From an uncultured Clostridium sp. (lineage in GTDB: Bacteria > Bacillota > Clostridia > Lachnospirales > Lachnospiraceae): a stretch of DNA of 18,271 nucleotides. Shown here in pieces: positions 6,597 to 14,149 of the stretch. The translations under genes were made by a program, and so were the position numbers. The notes below the pieces were generated by a model that was given only the letters and a program-made list of their open reading frames with translations, was not told the DNA's origin and made no database searches. How positions within the stretch are numbered: position 1 is the first letter of the stretch; every line of letters starts with the position of its first letter. The stretch lies in assembly GCA_900540335.1 (NCBI GenBank), contig UQFC01000050.1, forward strand, positions 1-18,271. The letters run 5' to 3'.

Positions 6597-7928
6597 ATGA
6601 CAGATCAGGAATATGAGAAGGAACTGGCGGAGCTTTTGGATGCTGCTCCGTCTGATGAGAAAAAGCATACAAAAGGAAGAATACGCAGAGTATATAAGGC
6701 GGTGGGCTCCTGGAGCAGGAGACGGAAGCTGATAACAGGGGCGGCGGCAGCAGCAGCCGCCCTGCTTGTATTTTCCAGAATGTCCGGCTCAGGAGAACAG
6801 AATGGAGCACCTGTCATGACCCAGACCCTTGGTCGGGGAACCGTGGAGGAGATTTTGTCTGTCAGCGGGCCTGTATCGGGAACGGACAGTGCAGAGGTGG
6901 TGTCCAGTCTTCATGCAGAGATTCTGGAAATTCTGGTGAAGGAGGGAGATCCGGTGAAGGCCGGTCAGGTGCTGGCAAGACTGGATCCTGATGATGTTCA
7001 GAAGGAAGTGGAAATAGCCCAGAATGCCTATGATCTGGCATCGGCTAATCTGGATGAGGCTCAGAGGGAGGCTGAAAAAGGATATGCAGAGGCTCTTCAG
7101 GAGCAGCAGGCATCCCAAAGGGATTATGACAGAAAGGCAGTGCTGTTTGCCGGAGGAGATATTTCTCAGGCAGAGATGGAGGCAGCTGCGGATGCCTTAA
7201 ACAGCGCGAAGCGGAAAACGGCTTCATTCTATATGGAAAACGGGAAGCCGGCAGCAGAGCCTTCGTTTCGTCTTCAGGTAAAAAATGCAGAATTTGAGCT
7301 GGAGCAGAAGAAGGAGAGGCTGGAGGAGACAGAGGTGAAAAGCCCGATTGACGGCACTGTGGTTCGCGTTAATTCACGGGTTGGCCGTTTTGCAGATATG
7401 GTGGATGATGACAAACCGCTGTTTGCCATTGACAATCTGGATAACCTGGAAATGAAGATCAGTGTCAGTGAATATTCTATTGGTAAGGTGAAGCTGGGCC
7501 AGGAGGCCGAGATTACTGCAGATATTTTAAACGGTGAGACGGAGCAGGGTGTGATTACGGCGATTTCTCCTACAGGCGAGGAGAAGGGCGGAGGTTCCAC
7601 CGAGCGGGTGATTCCGACTACTATCCGGATCCAGAATCAGGATACGGCGCTGATTGCGGGAATTACAGCCCGGGCCAGAATTGTCTTAAACCGGGCAGAG
7701 AATGTCTGGGTTGTGCCGGTATCTGCAGTGATAGAGCGGGAGGACGGAACCTGGCTGGCCTCTGCAGAGGCAGGAAAGGCAAAGCTGATTCCTGTAGAGA
7801 CAGGAGTGGAGGGCGATGTGTCTGTGGAAATTTCCGGCGACGGTCTTTCAGAGGGGCTGAATTATCTGGTTGCACCGGATCCGGCCTTACAGGACGGGAC
7901 TGCAGTGACTGCGGTTCCCCAGGGATAA
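6597..7928 (+). CDS. MacA/HlyD-type periplasmic-adaptor-like subunit of an ABC efflux system
   Basis: Membrane-anchored adaptor, 443 residues. A cytoplasmic segment of about 44 residues ending in basic residues precedes one alanine-rich membrane helix (about 45-62). Outside come the first half of a lipoyl domain (about 100-130, VKEGDPVKAGQVLARLD), a helical hairpin (about 131-245), the second lipoyl half (from 246, KSPIDGTVVRVN), a beta-barrel region (about 275-350) and a membrane-proximal domain to the end. At the hairpin tip, Arg179, Leu183 and Ser190 reproduce the R-x3-L-x6-S spacing known from TolC-binding adaptors. It precedes the MacB-type ATPase and permease by 12 bp and is expected to work with them. 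Start chosen from GAGGGG at 6579-6584; the upstream ATG at 6574 is out of frame and closes at once. Confidence 0.9.
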   Translation: MTDQEYEKELAELLDAAPSDEKKHTKGRIRRVYKAVGSWSRRRKLITGAAAAAAALLVFSRMSGSGEQNGAPVMTQTLGRGTVEEILSVSGPVSGTDSAEVVSSLHAEILEILVKEGDPVKAGQVLARLDPDDVQKEVEIAQNAYDLASANLDEAQREAEKGYAEALQEQQASQRDYDRKAVLFAGGDISQAEMEAAADALNSAKRKTASFYMENGKPAAEPSFRLQVKNAEFELEQKKERLEETEVKSPIDGTVVRVNSRVGRFADMVDDDKPLFAIDNLDNLEMKISVSEYSIGKVKLGQEAEITADILNGETEQGVITAISPTGEEKGGGSTERVIPTTIRIQNQDTALIAGITARARIVLNRAENVWVVPVSAVIEREDGTWLASAEAGKAKLIPVETGVEGDVSVEISGDGLSEGLNYLVAPDPALQDGTAVTAVPQG

Positions 7929-7940
7929 GGAGGGCTGGAC

Positions 7941-8726
7941 ATGAAGGAATACGGCGAGGAGCTGATTCGGATTGAGGATATGGCCAAGGTGTATGATACA
8001 GGAGCCTTGAAGGTTCTGGGGCTGAAGCGGATCAATCTGACCATTCGCAGGGGAGAATTTGTGGCGATTATGGGACAGTCCGGTTCAGGAAAATCAACGC
8101 TGATGAATATTCTGGGCTGTCTGGATCGGCCTTCCCTGGGACATTATTATCTGGATGGGGCGGATGTGGCCGGTATGACCTCAGATGAGCTTTCCGCCAT
8201 CCGAAATAAAAAGATTGGTTTTGTATTTCAGTCCTTTAATCTGATTTCCCGGATGTCGGCGCTGAAAAATGTAGAGCTTCCCATGACCTATGCCCGTGAG
8301 GGAAAGCGGCAGCGGACAGCCCGCGCAGAAGAACTGTTAAAACGGGTGGGTCTGGGAAAGAGAATGCATCATCAGCCCAATGAGCTGTCCGGCGGCCAGA
8401 GACAGAGGGTGGCTATTGCCCGGGCACTTGCCAACAATCCGCCCCTGCTTCTGGCAGACGAGCCTACGGGAAATCTAGACACAGCGGCTTCTGTGGAGAT
8501 TATGGAGCTGTTTTGCCGTCTTCATGAGGAAGGAACCACTGTGGTGCTGGTTACTCATGAGGAGGAAATCGCAGCTTTTACAGAGCGGATTATCCGGTTT
8601 CGTGACGGGGAAATTATCAGTGATGAGCCGAATATTCCCCATGAGCCGGAGTTTAGCTGCCATATAGAGCGGAATACGGATTTTGAACCGGAGGAGACTT
8701 CCGGCGGAAAGGAGTTTTCATGCTGA
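7941..8726 (+). CDS. MacB/LolD-type ABC transporter ATPase (YtrE-like)
   Basis: Cytoplasmic ATPase of 261 residues, energising the FtsX-like permease that follows. All motifs are intact: Walker A GQSGSGKST at 45-53, the FVFQSFNL Q-loop, the signature LSGGQRQR, Walker B LLLADEPTGNLD and the switch histidine in VTHE. The family (MacB, LolD, FtsE, YtrE) uses a mechanotransmission cycle rather than moving substrate through the membrane domains. The last 40 residues, acidic and variable, extend beyond the usual domain. AGGAGG at about 7927-7932 supports the start. Its end overlaps the permease start by 7 bp, so the two are translationally coupled. Confidence 0.95.
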   Translation: MKEYGEELIRIEDMAKVYDTGALKVLGLKRINLTIRRGEFVAIMGQSGSGKSTLMNILGCLDRPSLGHYYLDGADVAGMTSDELSAIRNKKIGFVFQSFNLISRMSALKNVELPMTYAREGKRQRTARAEELLKRVGLGKRMHHQPNELSGGQRQRVAIARALANNPPLLLADEPTGNLDTAASVEIMELFCRLHEEGTTVVLVTHEEEIAAFTERIIRFRDGEIISDEPNIPHEPEFSCHIERNTDFEPEETSGGKEFSC

Positions 8727-9928
8727 TTGAAAATATGAAAATGGCATTTTCTGCGATCCGGATCAATAAGATGCGTTCTTTTTTGACCATGCTGGGAATC
8801 ATTATCGGAATCGGTTCGGTGATTTCTATTGTATCTATCGGAGATACCATGCGGGGGATGTTTGCGGATCTGTATAAGGATGTGGGACTGACTCAGGCAT
8901 ATATTTCTATTGGATACTGGCTGGAGGAGGTCCGCCAGAGCGACTATTTTACTCTGGATGATATGGAGCGGATCCGTGAGGTGTTTGGCGAAGAGATTGC
9001 CTATATGGACTGTTCCTCCGGTGTGTCTGCCAATGCCCAGAACGGGAGAACCCAGGTGAAGTTTAATTACGAAGGGATTGACTGGAATTATCAGGACGTA
9101 CAGCCTGTGAATATGGTATACGGAAGATATCTGAATGAAGCAGATGTGAAGGGACGCAGGAAGAATGTGGTGATGGACACGGACAGTGCCATGCTTCTTT
9201 TTGGCGTGGAAAATGCCGTAGGAAAAACCTTTCGCACAACGATTTACGGAACAACGGATGAATATACGGTAGCAGGGGTGTACCGCAAGGAGATCAGCCC
9301 CTTTCAGGCTATGATGATGGGAACAAGTGAAGGCGGAACGGCCTTTATCCCGTATACGCTTCTGACCTGGCCGAATGATTATTTTTATTCGATTCGTGTG
9401 TTTGCAAAGGATGATGTAAATCTGGATGTGTTTTTCGGACAGCTGAAGGATTATATTGGACGGCTGAAGGGAAGAGATCCGGAGGATTATTATATGCAGA
9501 CGGCAGTGGAGGAAATGGGAATGATGGACAGCATGATGGGCGGTCTTTCTGCGGCTGTCGGAGGCATAGCAGCCATTTCCCTTTTAGTAGGAGGAATTGG
9601 AATTATGAATATTATGCTGGTATCGGTGACTGAACGGACCAGGGAAATCGGAATCCGGAAAAGTCTGGGCGCCAGAACCAGAGATATTCTGATTCAGTTT
9701 CTTACAGAATCTGCTATCTTGTCAGCCTGCGGCGGAATGATCGGCATTCTTCTGGGGGTCGGACTTGTCTCGGTCGGAGGAATGGCTCTTGGCGTAAAAG
9801 CGGTAATCCGTCCGTCTGTGGTGGTGATGGCAGTGGGTTTTTCTGCCCTGGTAGGCGTGTTTTTTGGAATTTATCCGGCCTCCAAGGCAGCAAAAAAAGA
9901 TCCCATTGACGCGCTTCGTTATGAATAG
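8720..9928 (+). CDS. MacB-type ABC transporter permease (YtrF-like)
   Basis: Permease of 402 residues with the MacB layout: one N-terminal membrane helix (about 20-40, after MRSFLTMLG), a large extracytoplasmic domain (about 44-270), then three membrane helices in the FtsX domain. The signature segment VTERTREIGIRKSLGA lies after the second helix, and the protein ends in the typical AAKKDPIDALRYE. Two copies with two ATPases and an adaptor ring form MacAB-type complexes that push substrates outward from the extracytoplasmic space. Its last 10 bp overlap the end of the convergent tcdA gene, leaving no room for a terminator between them. The substrate is unknown; antimicrobial peptides or envelope precursors are plausible from related systems. 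Confidence 0.95.
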   Translation: MLIENMKMAFSAIRINKMRSFLTMLGIIIGIGSVISIVSIGDTMRGMFADLYKDVGLTQAYISIGYWLEEVRQSDYFTLDDMERIREVFGEEIAYMDCSSGVSANAQNGRTQVKFNYEGIDWNYQDVQPVNMVYGRYLNEADVKGRRKNVVMDTDSAMLLFGVENAVGKTFRTTIYGTTDEYTVAGVYRKEISPFQAMMMGTSEGGTAFIPYTLLTWPNDYFYSIRVFAKDDVNLDVFFGQLKDYIGRLKGRDPEDYYMQTAVEEMGMMDSMMGGLSAAVGGIAAISLLVGGIGIMNIMLVSVTERTREIGIRKSLGARTRDILIQFLTESAILSACGGMIGILLGVGLVSVGGMALGVKAVIRPSVVVMAVGFSALVGVFFGIYPASKAAKKDPIDALRYE

Positions 9929-10665
9929 AGGGTTTCCTTCAGCAGATCCCGGACAGCTTCTCCGGCAATCAGAAGTCCGGCTGCAGGAGGAACAAAGGAA
10001 ATACTGCCGGGAACAGAGCGTCTGTTTCCGGCTTCTTCTGATTCAATAACAGGGGTAAGCGGCTCCTCTCTGGAATAGAGCACCTTCAGATGAGCAATGC
10101 CCCGTTTTTTCAGTTCTCTGCGCATTACCCGGCACAGAGGGCACACAGAGGTTTTTGTAATATCTGTGATTTCAAACAGCTCTCCGTGCAGCTTGTTTCC
10201 GGTACCCATAGAGGAGATCAGAGGAATCCCGTGGTCATTTGCATACTGTACAATAGCCAGCTTGGCTGTGACAGTATCAATGGCATCTATGATATAATCA
10301 ATGGGTCTGTCTGCTCCGGGAAGACAGGGAATGGAGTCTAAAAGAGGAGACAGGTTGTCAGGAAGCACAAAGGTTTCAAAGGTGATAACCCGGGCGTCGG
10401 GATTAATGTCCAGGATCCTCTCCTTCATAACCTGTGTTTTATATCGTCCCACAGTGCTGTGATAGGCAATGCTCTGGCGGTTGATATTGGTCAGAGAAAC
10501 GGTATCATTGTCAATCAGAATCAGCCTTCCTGCGCCGCATCTGGCCAGGGCTTCAATACAGTGGGAGCCTACGCCTCCAACGCCGAAAACGGCTATGGTG
10601 GAGGAGGCCAGGCGCGTCAGACCTTCTTCACCGATCAAAAGACCGGTTCTGGAAAATTCGTTCAT
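9919..10665 (-). CDS. tcdA: tRNA threonylcarbamoyladenosine dehydratase (ThiF/E1-like)
   Basis: Converts t6A37 of ANN-decoding tRNAs to its cyclic form ct6A by ATP-dependent activation. The product of 248 residues has the E1/MoeB fold: nucleotide-binding GVGGVG at 28-33, then GAGRLILIDNDTVSLTNINRQ, with the DAIDTV segment further on. The short form without the C-terminal CxxC zinc pairs of MoeB, plus the RVMRRELKKRGI block, point to TcdA rather than MoeB or ThiF. The start is set at 10665, where GGGAGG lies 8 bases upstream; a longer in-frame reading to 10719 would run into the regulator gene. It follows the Rrf2 gene by 13 bp on the same strand, and its ribosome binding site abuts that gene's stop. 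The CPLC at the start of the basic block is an odd detail. Confidence 0.93.
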   Translation of the reverse strand: MNEFSRTGLLIGEEGLTRLASSTIAVFGVGGVGSHCIEALARCGAGRLILIDNDTVSLTNINRQSIAYHSTVGRYKTQVMKERILDINPDARVITFETFVLPDNLSPLLDSIPCLPGADRPIDYIIDAIDTVTAKLAIVQYANDHGIPLISSMGTGNKLHGELFEITDITKTSVCPLCRVMRRELKKRGIAHLKVLYSREEPLTPVIESEEAGNRRSVPGSISFVPPAAGLLIAGEAVRDLLKETLYS

Positions 10666-10678
10666 GAATCGTTCCTCC

Positions 10679-11110
10679 CTACAGCAGGTTGTCATTGGGA
10701 TGGCACCGCTGTTCTTCAATCAGATCAGCCAGAGTCACATGATCCACCACCTGGTCTACGGCATCCTTGATTTTCTGCCATACACTTAAAGTTACACACT
10801 GTCCGGCGCGTTCGCAGGGCGGGGCATCCTTATCCAGACAGGAAACAGGTGACAGGCTGCCCTCTGTCTGCCTGAGAATCATGCCGACTGTATATTTTTC
10901 CGGCGGCATGGTAAGCATATAGCCGCCCTGGGCGCCGCGGATGCTGCGGACATACCCGGCCCTGTGAAGCAGGGTAACAATCTGTTCCAGATATTTGTCT
11001 GAGATACCCTGGCTGGCAGCCACCTGACTGATTTTTGTACATGCGTCCGGGTTCATCCCGAATTCTATCATCATACGCAGGGCATATCGTCCTTTTGTAG
11101 AAATTTTCAT
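10679..11110 (-). CDS. Rrf2-family transcriptional regulator, IscR-like
   Basis: DNA-binding regulator of 143 residues, the usual Rrf2 size. It begins MKISTKGRYALRMM, has a winged helix (about 25-65, with QGISDKYLEQI as recognition region and RGAQGGY as wing), and a C-terminal part with Cys91, Cys99 and Cys105. IscR of Escherichia coli binds a [2Fe-2S] cluster through Cys92, Cys98 and Cys104, so an iron-sulfur sensing role is plausible; CymR-type members lack these residues. The spacing differs by one or two residues at the first Cys. AGGAGG lies at 11115-11120 on the minus strand. It is followed by tcdA, not by iscS/iscU, which makes its target set unclear. A candidate IscR-type site in its own promoter suggests autoregulation. 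Confidence 0.92.
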   Translation of the reverse strand: MKISTKGRYALRMMIEFGMNPDACTKISQVAASQGISDKYLEQIVTLLHRAGYVRSIRGAQGGYMLTMPPEKYTVGMILRQTEGSLSPVSCLDKDAPPCERAGQCVTLSVWQKIKDAVDQVVDHVTLADLIEEQRCHPNDNLL

Positions 11111-11122
11111 AACTTCCTCCTT

Positions 11123-11147
11123 ATACTTTACTAAAATAATAGGATTT
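11123..11147 (-). promoter_or_regulatory. Candidate IscR type-1-like operator over the rrf2 promoter
   Basis: On the plus strand the site reads ATACTTTACTAAA (11123-11135) followed by ATAATAGGATTT (11136-11147). Against the IscR type-1 consensus as I remember it (ATASYYGACTRWW then WYAGTCRRSTAT), 20 of 25 positions agree, including the central ACTAAAAT. It lies just upstream of the AGGAGG of the Rrf2 gene and covers a possible minus-strand -10, TATTAT (11141 to 11136), whose -35 would be TTTGTA (11163 to 11158) with 16-bp spacing. Confidence 0.5.
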
Positions 11148-11195
11148 ACAGCTATTGTACAAAATTAAAGAGAAAATGTAAAGAGACATCCTGAA

Positions 11196-11232
11196 TTGAC
11201 TTATGACAGGGGAAATGTTACAATTTTTGTAA
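11196..11232 (+). promoter_or_regulatory. nadE promoter with palindrome over the -10
   Basis: TTGACT (11196-11201) and TACAAT (11219-11224) are 17 bp apart, and TGT (11216-11218) makes an extended -10. A perfect inverted repeat, TTACAA-TTT-TTGTAA (11218-11232), covers the -10 and the predicted start near 11231, so it could be an operator. A second, less certain promoter could use TTGTCA (11233-11238) and TATAAT (11258-11263) with a long 19-bp spacer. Confidence 0.55.
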
Positions 11233-11286
11233 TTGTCATTGACAGTATTTCTTATTTTATAATAGAGGCAAGGAGGACAGGAAAGA

Positions 11287-13221
11287 ATGAAGGATGGTTT
11301 TTTCCGCACAGCAGCAGCAACCCTGAAGGGACGTGTTGCAGATACCGGGTATAACTGCCGGGAAATCTGCAGAATAATAGAAGAGGGAGAGCGGGAAGGT
11401 GCAGGGCTTATGGTATTTCCGGAGCTCTGTATTACTTCGTATACCTGCAATGATCTGTTTTTGCAGGAGCCGCTGCTTCGCCGGGCCAGAGCAGGCTTAA
11501 AGCAGATTGTGGATTTCACAAAGGGAAAGCAGCTGGTGGCTGTAGTCGGGCTTCCCTGGGAGTATGGCGGCCGGATTTTCAATGTGGCAGCCTTTGTCTG
11601 CGATGGAAAGCTTCTGGGACTGGTTCCCAAGCTTAATCTGCCAAACTACGGGGAATTTTATGAACAGAGATATTTTGCTGTGGGTATGGAAGAGCCGGTG
11701 GAGGTTTCCTGGGAGGGAGAGAAGGTTCCCATGGGAACCAGACTTCTGTTTTCCTGCAGAGAGATTCCGTCTCTGACTATTGCTGCGGAGATTTGCGAGG
11801 ACCTGTGGGTTCCCTGTCCGCCCAGCATTGGTCATGTGCTGGCAGGTGCAACGGTGGTTGTAAACTGTTCTGCCAGTGACGAGGTGGTTGGAAAGGATTC
11901 TTACAGAAGATCTTTGATTGGCGGACAGTCAGCCCGCCTTATCTGCGGGTATGTGTATGCCAATGCAGGCGAGGGAGAGTCTACCCAGGATCTGGTATTC
12001 GGCGGACATAATCTGATTGGGGAAAACGGAACCTTGCTGGCGGAGTCCCGGAGATTTGTTCCGGAGGTGATTTATGCAGATCTGGATCTGGAGCGCCTGG
12101 CTGCAGAGCGGCGCAGGACAACGACCCATCCGGCAGCCTGCCGGGAGGGGTACCGGACTGTGGAGTTTTCTCTGAATACAGACGCTATGGAGAAACAGCA
12201 GGAGGAGAGGTTTCTGCGGCGAATTGACAGCCGTCCCTTTGTTCCGGGAGATGACAGGGAGAGAAGCAGACGCTGTGAGGAGATTTTTACCATTCAGGCG
12301 ATGGGGCTGAAAAAACGCCTGGAGCATACAGGCGTGCGCCATGTGGTTCTGGGAATTTCCGGAGGCCTTGATTCCACACTGGCTTTGCTGGTGACGGCCC
12401 GGGCTTTTGATATGCTGGAAATACCAAGAGATCAGATTCATGCGGTAACCATGCCCTGTTTTGGAACCACAGACAGAACCTATCAGAATGCCTGCAGGAT
12501 GACAGAGAAGCTGGGGGCTTCCCTGCAGGAGGTTGATATTAAAAAGTCCGTAACCCAGCATTTTGAGGATATCGGACAGGACATGAGCTGCCATGATGTG
12601 ACATACGAAAACGGTCAGGCCAGAGAGAGAACCCAGGTTCTCATGGATATTGCAAATCAGAGAGGCGGTCTGGTAGTGGGAACAGGAGATATGTCAGAGC
12701 TGGCGCTCGGATGGGCAACCTACAATGGTGATCACATGTCCATGTATGGGGTAAATGCATCTGTTCCCAAGACGCTGGTGCGTCATCTGGTGCAGTATTA
12801 TGCGGATACCTGCGGAGAGGAAAGTCTTGCAGCTGTGCTTCTTGATGTGCTGGATACGCCGGTAAGCCCGGAGCTTCTGCCTCCGGAGGACGGAGTGATT
12901 TCCCAGAAGACAGAGGATCTGGTAGGTCCCTATGAGCTTCATGATTTCTTCCTGTATTATGTACTCCGGTTCGGCTTCATGCCTTCTAAGATTTACCGGC
13001 TGGCTCTTCGTGCATTTCAGGGAGAGTATGACGGGGACACCATCCGGAAATGGCTGAATGTCTTTTACCGCCGCTTTTTTGCCCAGCAGTTTAAGCGTTC
13101 CTGTCTGCCGGACGGTCCAAAGGTAGGAAGCGTTGCCGTCTCCCCCCGCGGAGATTTGAGAATGCCCAGTGATGCATCCAGACAGATCTGGATGGAGGAT
13201 CTGGAACAGCTTCAGAAATAG
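11287..13221 (+). CDS. nadE: Glutamine-dependent NAD+ synthetase
   Basis: Final step of NAD+ synthesis: amidates nicotinic acid adenine dinucleotide with ATP, taking ammonia from glutamine. The 644 residues contain two domains. The N-terminal nitrilase-like glutaminase (about 5-275) has its triad Glu46 (FPELCIT), Lys115 (VPKLNLPNYGEF) and Cys170 (AEICEDLW). The C-terminal ATP-pyrophosphatase synthetase carries the PP-loop SGGLDS at 358-363 and the GTGDMSELALGW segment. This is the long, glutamine-using form rather than the short ammonia-dependent enzyme. AGGAGG at 11271-11276 supports the start. It is divergent from the Rrf2 gene across 176 bp that hold both promoters, and is followed after 21 bp by the RNA methyltransferase gene, likely co-transcribed. 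Confidence 0.97.
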   Translation: MKDGFFRTAAATLKGRVADTGYNCREICRIIEEGEREGAGLMVFPELCITSYTCNDLFLQEPLLRRARAGLKQIVDFTKGKQLVAVVGLPWEYGGRIFNVAAFVCDGKLLGLVPKLNLPNYGEFYEQRYFAVGMEEPVEVSWEGEKVPMGTRLLFSCREIPSLTIAAEICEDLWVPCPPSIGHVLAGATVVVNCSASDEVVGKDSYRRSLIGGQSARLICGYVYANAGEGESTQDLVFGGHNLIGENGTLLAESRRFVPEVIYADLDLERLAAERRRTTTHPAACREGYRTVEFSLNTDAMEKQQEERFLRRIDSRPFVPGDDRERSRRCEEIFTIQAMGLKKRLEHTGVRHVVLGISGGLDSTLALLVTARAFDMLEIPRDQIHAVTMPCFGTTDRTYQNACRMTEKLGASLQEVDIKKSVTQHFEDIGQDMSCHDVTYENGQARERTQVLMDIANQRGGLVVGTGDMSELALGWATYNGDHMSMYGVNASVPKTLVRHLVQYYADTCGEESLAAVLLDVLDTPVSPELLPPEDGVISQKTEDLVGPYELHDFFLYYVLRFGFMPSKIYRLALRAFQGEYDGDTIRKWLNVFYRRFFAQQFKRSCLPDGPKVGSVAVSPRGDLRMPSDASRQIWMEDLEQLQK

Positions 13222-13242
13222 TGATAATGAGAGGAAAAAACT

Positions 13243-14031
13243 GTGATAACGAGTACAACCAATAAACAGGTAAAATATGTCAGCAGTCTGATCAAAAAGC
13301 CGAAGGTCCGCCGGGAGGAGGATCTGTTTGTGGCAGAGGGGCTTCGCATCTGCCAGGAGATTCCGGAGGAGAGGATTCACACGCTTTATGTTTCAGAGGG
13401 CTTTCTGAAGCAGAAGGAGGGGCGCGCTCTGGCTAAGCGTGTCCGCCATGTAGAGACAGTGACGGACGAGGTGTTTAAGGCCTTGTCAGATACGCAGACG
13501 CCTCAGGGCGTGCTGGCTCTGGTCAGACAGTATCACTACACTCTGGAGCAGGCAGCAGGAACAAAGGACGGAAAACCGGCTCTTCTGATGATTCTGGAGC
13601 ATCTTCAGGATCCGGGAAATCTGGGAACCATTGTCAGAGCCGGTGAGGGAGCCGGAGTGACAGGTGTGATTATGGATTCCTCCACAGCAGATATTTACAA
13701 TCCCAAGGTGATTCGGTCTACGATGGGATCAGTGCTTCGGGTTCCGTTTGTATATACAGAGGATCTGTGCGGGACACTTCAGTGGCTGAAAAAGCAGAGT
13801 GTCCGCCTGTTTGCGGCTCATTTAAAGGGAAAGAATGCCTATGATCAGGAGAATTACTGTCAGAGCACGGGATTTCTGATTGGAAATGAGGCTAATGGAC
13901 TCAGTGAGGAAGCGGCATCTCTGGCGGATACCTATATCCGGATCCCCATGGCAGGACAGGTGGAATCCTTAAATGCGGCAGTAGCAGCTTCTGTGCTGAT
14001 GTTTGAGGCAGCAAGACAGCGGCGTCAGTAA
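13243..14031 (+). CDS. TrmH/SpoU-family RNA 2'-O-methyltransferase
   Basis: A SAM-dependent methyltransferase of 262 residues that should modify a ribose in rRNA or tRNA. The N-terminal 90 or so residues are the substrate-binding domain (KQVKYVSSLIKKPKVRREE, FVAEGLR). The knotted SPOUT domain has its three motifs: LQDPGNLGTIVRAGEGAG, IRSTMGSVLRVPF and LIGNEANGLSEE, ending in IPMAGQVESLNAAVAASVLMFEA. Length and domains match the Bacillus YsgA group, reported as a 23S rRNA enzyme, but the target here is inferred only. The start is GTG, with GAGAGG at 13229-13234 as ribosome binding site; the ATG at 13227 is in another frame. It lies 21 bp after nadE. Confidence 0.93.
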   Translation: MITSTTNKQVKYVSSLIKKPKVRREEDLFVAEGLRICQEIPEERIHTLYVSEGFLKQKEGRALAKRVRHVETVTDEVFKALSDTQTPQGVLALVRQYHYTLEQAAGTKDGKPALLMILEHLQDPGNLGTIVRAGEGAGVTGVIMDSSTADIYNPKVIRSTMGSVLRVPFVYTEDLCGTLQWLKKQSVRLFAAHLKGKNAYDQENYCQSTGFLIGNEANGLSEEAASLADTYIRIPMAGQVESLNAAVAASVLMFEAARQRRQ

Positions 14032-14060
14032 AAGTTTACGCTTTTTTTACAGGATGTTCA

Positions 14061-14093
14061 GAAAAACTTAAGTGGCACAATATGCGTTTTTTC
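14061..14093 (+). terminator. Weak terminator-like hairpin after the TrmH gene
   Basis: GAAAAAC (14061-14067) can pair with the T-rich GTTTTTTC (14086-14093), with GCA (14075-14077) and TGC (14083-14085) forming an inner stem. The stem is AU-rich and lacks a GC core, so termination would be poor; the right arm itself supplies the U-tract. It overlaps the upstream flank of the next promoter. Confidence 0.25.
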
Positions 14094-14122
14094 TTGTGAA
14101 ATGTCAGAAAATATAGTATGAT
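14094..14122 (+). promoter_or_regulatory. Promoter of the nfeD-SPFH operon
   Basis: TTGTGA (14094-14099) and TATGAT (14117-14122) are separated by exactly 17 bp. Transcription would start near 14129, giving a leader of about 20 bases that contains the GGAGG at 14138-14142. Confidence 0.6.
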
Positions 14123-14149
14123 GTACCTAAGAAAAAAGGAGGTTTGCGA

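Noticed and set aside
6740..6765. GCN trinucleotide run in the adaptor gene as a slippage repeat
   Set aside because: It encodes seven alanines of a membrane helix with mixed third bases, so it is ordinary coding sequence rather than a pure repeat tract.
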